A DNA stretch of 64,000 bases from Diospyros lotus (taxonomy: Eukaryota > Streptophyta > Magnoliopsida > Ericales > Ebenaceae). The stretch spans positions 26,972,291 to 27,036,290 of the forward strand of contig NC_068338.1 in assembly GCF_014633365.1 (NCBI RefSeq), in the 5' to 3' direction. Under the pieces are notes generated by a model. The model worked only from the letters and a program-made list of their open reading frames with translations. It was not told the origin of the DNA and ran no database searches. The translations under genes were made by a program, and so were the position numbers. Positions 21,401 to 33,400 of the stretch are shown here, piece by piece. Within the stretch, counting starts at the first letter, position 1. Every line of letters begins with the position of its first letter.

Positions 21401-24400
21401 CGGTCTTACAGCGGTATGCATACCGCTGTAGGACCGCTTTAGGAATTATTTTCTGAAGCTCACGGGTCTGCAGCAACAAGCATACCGCGGTAGGACCGCG
21501 GTAGGGTTCAAAGCTTCGTGACAAAGCCGTTTTAAGCCCGTTTTAATCCAAATAAAAGGAAAATAGACTCCTTCAAGGTGAAGGACTTTGATAACCTAAA
21601 GAGGGCTATATAAAGGCTTATTTTTGGGAGATTAAGTAGTTAGTTTTGGAAGGAGGAGAAGACGGCAAGTTGAGGCAAAAAGAGAAGACTTTCTTGAAGA
21701 ACTTCGGTTTTGGTTTTATTTTTCTGTTCTTTATTCTTTGCAACATCATGAACTCCGTTTTTATTACTTTTTCGTTGGTTGAAACTATGTTAGGCTAAGT
21801 ACTTTGTGGCTAGGGTGATTGATGAAACCTAGTTCAATGATGGTTTAATTAAAAGTATTTGGGTTTTATTTTATTCTTGTCTTTTGAGTTGATCGTTTGT
21901 TATGCACTAATTCCGTTTTGATGCTTGGCCGCCATTAGAACGTGTTTGTGATTTATATTGCTTTCGAGAGATTCAATATAGATTAGCACTTGATAATAAA
22001 TGACATAAGGTTCGATAATAGGTAGAGATACCGTTATGCCTTGTGAAATCTTATTTTGATGATCATTGTGGATAAATGCATGTTTTTATATTTGCAGATT
22101 AATTAGAGATAATTAATCTCATATGCGAGCATAGATTCGATTGACCATCGAGAGAGACTTTTGATTAACTTAGGATCATCGATTTTCAGATCAAAGCAAG
22201 AATTATAAAACTCAATCACTGAGAGATTAAACCAAATATAGAACTACAGTGGATTCATGAACCCTAGCGCATTAGATTATCATATTTAAAACCTAAAGAA
22301 TTATTTTGTGTTTTTCTTTGGTGAGTTAGTTTTAATTTATATAAAACTTCCATTGAGTATTCTTTGAGTTGTGTGTGGCTTATTAAAGTTAAACAGTGGT
22401 TAAAGTAGGGACAAAAAAAACCAATCCTCGTGGGAACGATACTTGATTCATCATTATATTACTTGTTACGATTCCGTACACTTGCAGGAAAGAAAAAGTC
22501 TAACACCAATGCTGAAAGGACAAAAGAAGGCGCCGAAGCCAAGTGGGAAAAGACCCACTCAGTCATGACCGAGTGGGTTGGGCCAAATCTCTCCTTTTTT
22601 CGTGACCCACTCGGTCATGACCAAGTGGGTATCATTTACGCCCCTACGGATGGGCTCCGAGGCTCTCGAATGGGCCGCGAAATCTATGGAATGGGCCGCG
22701 AGACTCTCGCCGCGATTGCTGCACGTCTCCCCTCTCCCTCCTCTATAAATAGGAGGCCACGCCTCTAACCTCAGGGACGCACTCTTAGGCCCTCTCAACG
22801 TGATTTCGTACTTTTGCTCTCGGGAATTGACTTAGGCATTGGAGGGTTTGCGCGGGGACACCCACCCGTGCCCCTAACGGTGCTTTCGTCCTACAGGTCA
22901 CTCGGTCATCAAGGGGCACTCGGTCATCTTGGGCCACTTGGTCATCTTGGGGTACTCAGTCATCAGGGGTCTCAGTGCGTTGGTGACGAGACTCACAGAG
23001 CGTTGGTGACGAGACTCTCAGCGCACATTGGTAACGAGACTCTCAGCGTACGTTGGTGACGAGACCTGATACTCATAACACTACACTCTCGAGATTCTTC
23101 CGATCAAACACGCACCCTTTATTCTTACAAATAAATTGTTGTATTTTGGCAACAACAAAGGCAATCTTTGGATTCACAAGACCAGGTAATATAAGTCAAG
23201 ACCTCTCCAATAAACTACCAATGTGGGATTGAGTCATCACATTTCACCTCAAATTATCAATTGTAAGAAAAACTAAGAATGGGTCCATGTGATGACATCT
23301 CCATAAGAAAGCCACTGTCAATATCCAAATCACCTTCCAAGTTAAGCTTTTTACTTCATCACTTAGTAGACCATGGAAGGAGCAAATAGTGAAAGTCCCT
23401 CTCCTTAATGGTATCATACCTAGTTGGGCTCACTGTTCCCCCACCCAGTCTGCAGCTTACCATGATGCAGTTAAAAGAAGGAGACGTGGATGCAATTTCT
23501 CAGTTCTAGAGATTGCACCCAAATAGGGGCAACCACATAATAACTTCCAAAATCAAAGATAAAGATGCCTTTGCATTGAAACATCCCTCAATACAAAAAA
23601 ACATCAAACAAGGACTACAGACACACCAACTTTATTTTCTCATCAATGCAAGGTCCAATTTTTAGGCAATCATTTCTTACAAATTTCTCATAATTTCTGG
23701 TGACCTTTTCCAACAGTTCTCACTGCTATATTTGAAAAGGCCTACTTTATGCACCAAAAATGATATTATCATAACATTTCTCTGTTTTTAGCATTTATGT
23801 GTTTGAAATTGGAACCATACTGCAATCCAAGTTACACAACACGTGAACTCCATAAGTACAAGTACTGGGCCAAGGATACACAAGTAAAAAAAAATTATCC
23901 TGTTCAACATCACAAAATGAAAAAAAGGGTAAATGAATCCTGCCAGCTAAAAAGAGAAAAAGTAGAAATGGGCGAATGCACAAGGAAAATAGAAATCTAT
24001 CCATTTAACAATTCAGCTAAGGCCAGGAAACAGGACAGGAAAATCCAAAACTAAGAAGTGGAGAAGGAATGTTGAGCAGGAGAGTAGGAAAAATTGCAGA
24101 AAGATAGAGAATTAAAAAGAGAAGAAGAAGAAGTTTGTGAAGAATTAAAGCCAAGAGAAGAGAAAGAATAGCCAAGAGAGAAATTCAATACTGGTGTATT
24201 CAATAATCAAACCTGAATAAAAGGTTACATCGTAAGCCTTATTTGTAGGCCAAAACTAAATCAAAATGGAAATAAGTCATATAATAGATATGATTCCAAT
24301 CCAAAACCTAAATCCTATAATATCTATAATCCTTTAATAAAAATGGAAACAAACCAAAATAACAAGACAATAAAATAAATCTAATCTTTAAAATCAAAAT

Positions 24401-27400
24401 CGGAAACAATATTAAATATGATTATAACTCTATCATCTAAATAATAATGATAAATCAAAACAAGATAGATAATCCCTATCGGGATGTAATTGTTATCATT
24501 TTAAAACATTCAACCTCCAGAAAAGACAGGAAAGAAAATAAAAAACAGAAAACAATATCACAAAAGACTCCAGCCTAATGTTTGGTAAAACCATTTTAGC
24601 ATGATAAAGAAAAACTAGCAGAAGGCATAATTGCCAATTTAAGAAACAAAGGATTTTTTTTTTCCACAACAAAATTGTGATAGAAATTATAAAGAAAGAA
24701 ACATTTGTTTTCTCTTTCCTACTTGTGGTAGCATGCTTCTAGTGGAAAGAACCAAAGATAAATAAAAAGATCTGCATTTGGTATTTATGACTTGAAAAAA
24801 GCCTATGATAGAGTCAATAGAAAAAACTTGTGGAAGGTTTTAGAGAAGAAAGAAGATCAGAATATCTATATACAAGTTATTAAGGGAAATGTCTCATCAT
24901 CCAGAAACATGTGTTAGAACTTCTAGACAAGATACTAAAGCTTTCCCAATTACAATTGGATTACATCAAGTATTTGCATTGAGCCCTTACCTCTTATTTT
25001 TGTGACGAATGAACTCACAAAACACGTCCAAGAAGAAGTATCTTCATGTATGTTATTTGCATATGATACTGTCTTGGTACAAAATAAGGCATGAATTTTT
25101 GAATTATGAAGGAACACCTTTGAATCCACATGTTACAAGTTGGGCAGTCAAAAATTGAAAATATAGAATGCATGCTCAATAAAAATAGAAGTATGGATGA
25201 TGTTTTCGCAAGACTATGAAATCAGGTTATTCCAAAAAAGATCAATTTAGATATTGTGGAAGGAATAAGCCGTCGATAGTAGGATTGTGGTGTGCTCACT
25301 GATGTAGCAGATTAATGTTATGTTTCTGTTTGTTGTATTGTTAGGCTGTTAGGCGGTTAAGGCTAAGTATATAAGCTTAGCCTCAATTCAGTTCATGTAT
25401 TGATTTTTCATTATTGTTTCTTTCTGATCAATAAAGTTTGCAAGGTATTCTTTCTTCTCTCGCTGTTTTCTTCTTATTCATTGTGAAGCTCTTGCTTCAT
25501 GGTATCAGATCCCTAGACTAGCATCAATGGCCTCTAATCCTGAATTCAGCTCTTCCTCCTCTTTGCCTCATTCTTCTTCCATGTTGTCATTAGCCTCACA
25601 GTTCGATTTCTCAACGGTGGCCAAAGCTTTCAATTTCATTCCAATCAAACTCAATTCCAGCAACTATTTGTTTTGGAAGGCTTAGATCTTGGCCACAATT
25701 AAGGCTTTTGATTTGCTGTCTTTCATCAACAAGTCTTTGGCACCTTCAAAGTACATCTCCAACCCAGCGAATTCCAATCATGAGGCTTAGGTTGTCAATC
25801 CTGAGTATCACAATTGGATCAGGTCAGATCAACTGCTTCTAGATTGGTTATTTTCTACAATCGAAAGAGAAGTTCTTGCACAGGTGATTCATTATGAATC
25901 ATTTGCCAAGGTATGGACAACTCTTGGAAACCTTTATTCACAACAAACAGTTGCCAAATATTTTCAATTGAAGCAACAACAAAGGTCTATAAAGAAGAAT
26001 GATTTGTCTGTCAATGATTATATCTTGAAAATCAAGACCATATGATATGCCCTAGCTGCTATTGGAGAATCGTTAAATGATAAAGATCTGTTGATGGCAA
26101 TTCTTAATGGATTGGATAATGACTACAAAACTGTTGTGAGTCTTATTACATATCAGATGGATGAGATTAACCTAGAAAAAGTTTAATATTTGTTACTGAT
26201 GCATGAGCAAAGGCTTGCTGCCAAAAATACATCTAGTTTGTTTGTTTATGGTCTTGATTCTATGCATGTAAATCTTGCTTCTCAATGGTCTAGAAATGAG
26301 AGTGGTTCTAATAGAGGTGGTTTCCTCAATAGAGGAGGTTCTATTTCACGTGGAGGTGGTTTTAGAGGAGGAAAAGGCCGTGGTAGGTCATCAAGTAGAA
26401 GGATATACTGTCAGTAGTTATGTGGGAAACCTGGTCACTTTGTGGATAGGTGCTATTATAGATTTGATAGGAATTTTCAGAGTACTTCAAGTCAAAATTT
26501 CAGTCCACAAGTTGGTAGAGGTGGTGGTGTGTTGCAGTCTGGTTCACAAGCATTTGTAGCTAATCCCACAAGTTCTAATGAGGCCTTCTTGACTGAGTTA
26601 GGGTATTTACCAGGAGCTTACTATGGTTATTTGTCACAACCTTCAGAGACACAGTCCCAATCCTCCTCCTTTTCATCCTATCATGGTGAACCATCTTGGT
26701 TTATAGATTCTGGAGCCACAAACCACATTACCTCAAATCTTAACAACCTTTCCCTTCATTCTCCCTACAATGGCAATGACAAAGTTGCAGTGGGTAATGG
26801 TAAGAAGCTTCTCATTTCTAATATTGGACTTAGTCAATTGTATACTCAAACCAAGGTTGTTAAAATTGAGATTTTAAGTGGGATCGTAACATGGTCCATA
26901 AAATCGAATCATAAAATCGTAAGATTTTATGGATAATTAAAAATACCCTTTAATTTATATAAATATATGTTTATAAGGACATAATCCTTATTATAAATTA
27001 TATACATATACTTATTTCAAAATTATTTCATCTATCAATTTCAAAAATACTAAATAATATGAAATTTCTAAATATTAAGTCCATCATTTATCATCAATTC
27101 ATCCATCCATAATCAAAATTCCAAATAACTAATATTACCATCATCAACAACAAACATTGTTCTTAAATATTAAATATAAATAAAAATACTAAGTCATAAA
27201 TTAGCATTAAAAAAAAACTTGTTTGTTTCACTTTTTTAATCACACTAGAAATGACAGTCTATTCTTGCTTCCAAGTTTGCCTTTTATCTCATTCTTAAAT
27301 TAACATCAAAAGGAAGAATTAGAAAACTTCTCACAAAATTAATTCCCAGCGCTCCCCCAAGGGCTTGAAATAAAGACCAGCTACCCAAGACCCTCACTTC

Positions 27401-30400
27401 GCTCTCGCAACCACCAAGTTGCAGGCCTCCTTGTTTAAATATACACAAAGATTGGTTTTATACTAAGCACAAGACTAACTCAATAAAATCGGTGTTTGAC
27501 TCCCGAGTCGGGTTCAATTCTACCAAAACTTGATCCTACAAGTGAGTTGACTCGTTTTATGCTTGATGACTCGTAAACTCCTAAAATCGCACGAGTTAAC
27601 TCATGATTTTAACAACAATAACTCAAACTACTCCCACTTCTATCATTTCTTTACCTAATGCGCTTCATGTTCCTAATATGAAGAAGAACCTGATTAGTGT
27701 TTCTCACCTTACTGAGGATCATAATATGATTGCTAAGTTTCACTCTAATTCTTGTTTGATTAAGAATAGGGATTCAAGGCTGGTGCTACTAAGATGGATT
27801 CTTAAAGATGGACTTTACTAGTTGGCTCCAGCATTTGCTCATGCTGAATCCAACGTTGTTTCTTCTATTAAGTCTAGAAAATCTGCTACTCATGTGTTAG
27901 CTAGTGGGCTTCTTATAATAATTGTAAAGGACAAAGTTTGTCCTCTTTCGATGTGCGCCTTTCATGTACTTCAATCTGTTTTGAATAAAATCAATGTTCC
28001 TTGTTCTAGTTCTAATCTTTCATTTTGCGATTCTTGCAAATTGGGAAAAATGCATCAGCTTCCTTTTGCCAATTGTCAAATTACTGCAAAAACACCTTTA
28101 GAATTGGTTTATTCGGATTTGTGGGGTCCTTCTCCTATTCTTTCTATTAAGGGGTATCATTATTATATAATCTTTGTTAATGCTTACACTAGGTATACAT
28201 GGCTATCTCGCTTGAAACTCAAATTTGATGCCCTGACCACTTTCAAAACTTTCTACAAATTTGCTGAGTTGCAATATCAATCATAACTTAAAGCCCTTCA
28301 AACTGATAATGGTGGTGAATTTAAGACATTTTCTTTTACCTTATCTTCATGCTTGGGGCATTTAGTCTCGGTTTACTTGCCCTTACACACACCAACAAAA
28401 TGGTGTAAGTGAAAGAAAACATCGACATATATCTAAGATGGGCCTTACATTGTTAGCCCATGCTCACATGCCCTTAAAATTTTGGGTAGAGGCATTTCAA
28501 ACCATTGTCTACACCATAAACCTGTTACCAGCCTCACCCCTCAATTTTAAATCTCCCTTAGAAGTTCTCTATAACAAACAACCAATTATATGCAATTGCA
28601 ACCCTTTGGGTGTGCTTGTTTTCCTTTTCTTCGACCCTATAACAAGCACAAATTCAATTTTCACTTTACCAAATGTGTGTTTCTTAGTTATAGCCATGTT
28701 TAAGCAAGGTACAAGTGTTTGCATCCTTCGAGAAGTCTATGTGTCAAGACATGTTCAGTTTAATCCAAAGGAATTTCCCATTCCTCATTTGTGTTCCACT
28801 TCTCTTTCTTCTTCTTCTTGTTCCCCTCAGTCAGTGTCTACTGGGCAGTCCACTACATTTCTTCAATCTCTTCCTTCATTTCCTTCTAGTTCTTTCACTC
28901 CTCAAGTAGCACATCCCTCTATGCCAACCTCTGTTGATTCTTCAACATCTGCTGATTCTTCTTCTAGTCATTCCTTATCCACTAACACTGATACTTTCTT
29001 ACCCACTCTTACCCACTAACATTGATCAGCGGCCTGTTTTGTCCAAAATACCTAAGTATAAAGCTGCTCCAACACCTTCTATTCACCCTCACCCTATGGT
29101 CACCAGATCTAAATCCAAGCAGCTTGTTGTTACCTCTCCTCATGCCTTAGTAAGTTCCTTAGAACCCAATTCTGTTCATGAGGCTTTATTAGACCTTGGT
29201 TGGGTTCAGGCTATGGAAAAAGAGTATTATGCCCTTCAACGAAATCAAACATGGGATCTCGTTCCATTTTCTCTAGATATGAACTTTATTGACTGCAAGT
29301 GGGTATTCAGAATTAAATACAATCCTGATGGGACTATCCTTAAGCATAAGGCCCGGCTAGTAGCTAAGGGTTTCCTTAAAAATCCTAGAATTGATTATGT
29401 TAAAACTTTTAATCCAATTGTCAAAGCTCCTATTATTAGGGTTTTGTTTTCCTTGACTGTTATATTTGGTTGGGATATTCAACAAGTTGATGTGAATAAT
29501 GCATTTCTTAATGGGGATCTAAGTGAAGAGGTGTTTATGGCTCAGCTGTGAGATTAAGATAATTTATGATTTTCATCATATCAAGGGGCATCTAAAGTGG
29601 TTTCTAGAAGCATTTAAATATAAAGCATTTAATGTATTAAGAAAGGCTTTATAGTAGAGTCTTTCTGTTTTCCAATATAGCATTTATAGCATTAATTCTC
29701 TAGGAATCTTCTTGTATTCCTAAACTGCTGTAAATGCCTTGATTAGCCTTTATGGTTGTTTGGCTCTATATAAAGAGAAAAGAAATGAGAAGCCTATGGG
29801 AGATTTTGATAAAAAAAATGCTACAGCTCTCCAATATCATCCAACGTTTGTGACTCTCTCAAAAGTTTATTTTCTAAAACCACTATACTTCCGCATGCAC
29901 CAACAATTTTTGGTATCAGAGCCAATATCCCAATTCCAATTTCAAAATGGCCTCAAATCCTCCATCTACATCCAACACTATGTTCTCCTACTCTCAAAGC
30001 CAAGTTCCCATCTTTGAGGGTGAAAACTATAGATATTGGAGTGATCAAATGATGTTCTTCTTCATCTCTCAAGATTTGTGGGAATTGATTGAAGAGGATT
30101 ATGAAGAACCACCAACTGCAGGCTCAAATACAGCGTGGACTGCAGAAAATCAAACCCAATACAAGAAGAATACAAAGAAGAACGCCCTAGCCTTGAGATA
30201 TCTACATCAAGGTGTAAGCAAGTCCATCTACCCTCACATCTACGGTATCACAAAGGCCAAAGTTGCTTGGGAAACATTGAAGAAGGAGTTCAAAGGTAAC
30301 GACAAGGTTGTTTCCATAAGGCTGCAGTCACTTTGGAAAAGTTTTGACACTTTATCCATGAAGGATTCTGAATCAATAAAGGAGTTCTTTTCAAAGGTTT

Positions 30401-33400
30401 CTGAGATTGTGAATCAAATCAGAGGCTATGGAGATCAGATAGATGAAAAGAAGGTTGTGGAGAAGATTCTTAGGAGTTTACCTCCTAAATTTGATCATGC
30501 AGCAGCTGCCATAGAAGAATCCAAAGACTTATCAAAGATCACTATGTTTGATCTCAGCGATTCTTTGGAAGCACATGAAGAAAGGATCAAGAAGTCTTCA
30601 AGTCAATCTTTAGAGCAAGCTTTTCAATCCAAGGTGAATCTAAAAAGGAAGGATCAAGAGAAGAAGAGAGGCCAATTTCAGCAGGGAAGAGTCCCAGAAA
30701 GTCAAGGTAGAGGCTGTGGAAGAGGCCATGGACGTGGTAGAGGCGTCCAGCCTCAAAAATAAAACCACCAAGGTCCTTATTGCATTATTTGCAAGAAGAC
30801 CAACCATGTAGCTCCTGATTGTTACCACAAATGCAAAAAGTGTCGAATCCCTAATCACTCTCAAAGGGATTGTTGGCATCAAAACGCTGAGAAATCTGAG
30901 GCCAATTTCTCTAAGGAGAATAATGAAGAACAGGTTTTTTACACCTGTTTAAGTACAGAAAGCAAGGAGAACAAAATATGGTTCCTAGATAGCGGGTGCA
31001 GTAATCACATGACAGGGAACAAGGAGCTCTTTGTGGAGATTGATGAGAGCGTCTTAAATTCTGTCATCCTTGGAGATGGCAAGGCAGAAAGAATTAAGGG
31101 CAAAGGAGTCATTGCTGTCCATACTAAATTGGGAGAGAAATGGTATATTCATGATGTACTTTACGTTCCAAATTTGGGTCACAATCTCTTAAGTGTTGGA
31201 CAGCTTGTTCAAAAGGGTTATCAAATTCATTTTGATAACAATGAGTGCAAGATTATTGACAAGAAGAAGAATATGGTCATGGCAAAAATTGAAATGACCA
31301 AAAACAAGGTGTTTCCACTTGCAATGTCATATTCTAATGACATGGCTCTCAAGGGAGAAAGCATCAAGGAATCCCTACTTTGGCACTTGCGGTATGGACA
31401 CCTACATCTGAGGGGACTTCAGCTTTTGCAACAAAAGGAGATGGTGAAGGGACTTCCTCGAATTGAGCAGAAAGATCATGTATGTGAAGGCTGTGTTTTT
31501 GGGAAAATGCATCATTTTCCATTTCCAAAAACAGCATGGAGAGCCAAAGCACCGCTGGAGTTAGTACATTTTGATATATTCGGCCCAACAAGAACCCCCT
31601 CTCTTGGTAATAAGAGATATTTCTTGTTGTTTGTTGATGATTATACTCGGATGATTTGGGTTTATTTTATCCATGCAAAATCAGATGCCTTTTCTGTATA
31701 TCTTGAATTTAAGGCTCTTGTAGAAAGACAAAGTGGATATAAAATAAAGACTTTGAGGACTGATCGGGGGGGCGAGTTCATATACCACCCATTCATGGAG
31801 TATTACAGGAAAGAGGGGATACAAAGGCAGCTTACAGTAAGCCGCAGCCCACAGCAGAACGGAGTGGCTGAAAGAAGAAATAGAACGATTGTGGAGATGG
31901 CTAGAAGCATGCTAAAAGGAAAGGGACTGCCTAACAACTTATGGGCTGAAGCTGTGCACACAACAGCTTATATCTTGAATCGTTCCCCTACAAAATCAGT
32001 CCAGAATAAAACTCCCTATGAAGCATGGAGTGGGAGAAAACCAAATGTAAGTAATTTGAAAGTATTTGGCTGCCTTGCTTATTCTCTGAATAAATCTCCT
32101 AACAAGGATAAGTTTGATGAAAAAGGAGAAAAGTTGTTATTTGTTGGATATAGTGATGAATCCAAGGGATATAGATTGATTAATCCCCAAACTAACAAGT
32201 TGACTGTTGCAAGAGATGTTATATTTGATGAAATGGCAGTGTGGCAATGGAGTTCCAGCTCTCAAAACTCCATTAAAGTGACTGACTCTGGTCCTGCAGA
32301 AAGTACAGAGACTGAAGAGGCAAATCAAACACAAAATCCAGCAAATACAGAAGCTGGAAGTACTTCTGGAAGACAGGTTTCAGGTTCTGGAACCACAAGT
32401 TCAGTAGAATCTTCATCTCCAGTCCCTAATTTAAGAAGATCAGGTAGAATTAGAAGACCTCCTGAAAGGTATGGAGATTTCAAGAGTTATTCAGACAATG
32501 AAAGTGCAGAATTTGCTCTTTTTTCTTGTGAGCCACAGAAATTCCAAGAAGCAGTAAAAGAAGACAAGTGGCTGAAGGCAATGGATGAAGAGATTGCAAT
32601 AATAGAAAAGAATAGAACATGGGAGCTGGTTGACCTTCCTAAAGAAAAGGATGTGATTGGCCTGAAATGGGTCTTTAAGACCAAGTATAATGAAGATGGA
32701 AGCATGCAGAGAAATAAAGCAAGGTTTGTTGCAAAAGGGTATGTCCAGCAGCCTGGTGTGGATTTTAATGAAACTTTTGCACCAGTGGCACGCATTGAAA
32801 CTATCAGAATGGTACTGGCCATAGCAGCCCAATTAGAGTTGCAGGTATATCAGCTGGATGTGAAGTCAGCTTTCCTTAATGGAGAGCTTGAAGAGGAAGT
32901 CTATGTGGAGGAGCCCCCAGGCTATGAGCTGAAGGGTAAAGAAGAAAAAGTTTATAGGCTGAGGAAGGCTTTATATGGCCTTAAACAAGCTCCTAGAGCT
33001 TGGAACAGCAGGATAGATTCCTATTTTCAGCAAAGTGGTTTCCATGGAAGTCCGAATGAGCCATCACTTTATGTGAAATGGAGTGGACAGAATTTTATGG
33101 TGATATGTTTATATGTAGATGATCTGATCTACATGGGAAATAACCTGAAGTTACTTGCTGATTTTAAGCAGTCAATGATGCATGAATTTGAAATGACTGA
33201 CTTGGGTGTTATGAAGTATTTTCTTGGCATACAGGTCAAGCAAGGAAAAGGGGAAATTTTCATTTCCCAAGAAAAATACACCCTTGATATTCTGAGAAAG
33301 TTTCAGATGCTGAATTCAAAATCTGTATCCACTCCAATGGCATTGAATGAGAAGCTGAAGGTTGTGAGAAGCTGAAGGTTGATGATGGGTCCAAGAAGGT

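Larger units (their letters stand above)
20267..23241. mobile_element. Inverted-repeat-bounded element with palindrome modules
   Basis: The left end (20267, plus) and right end (23241, minus) both start TGTGATGACTCAATCCCA and stay alignable for about 60 bases (each has a TATATTAC-like motif about 45-60 bases in). Inside are about three imperfect 313-332-bp tandem units carrying 26-bp palindromes, a solo LTR (21065-22486), and two minisatellites (22893-23070). No coding frame resembles a transposase. No clear target duplication was found, so the class (foldback/MULE-like DNA element or paired LTR remnants) is unresolved. Confidence 0.5.

Noticed and set aside
20538..22630. Repeated palindromes considered as a CRISPR array
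   Set aside because: This is plant nuclear DNA, spacing is irregular except in two pairs, spacers are themselves repeated, and no cas genes are near.
22430..22798. Two overlapping open frames (112 codons plus, 79 codons minus)
   Set aside because: They run across the 26-bp palindromes and a repeat; open frames on both strands reflect palindromic DNA, not genes.
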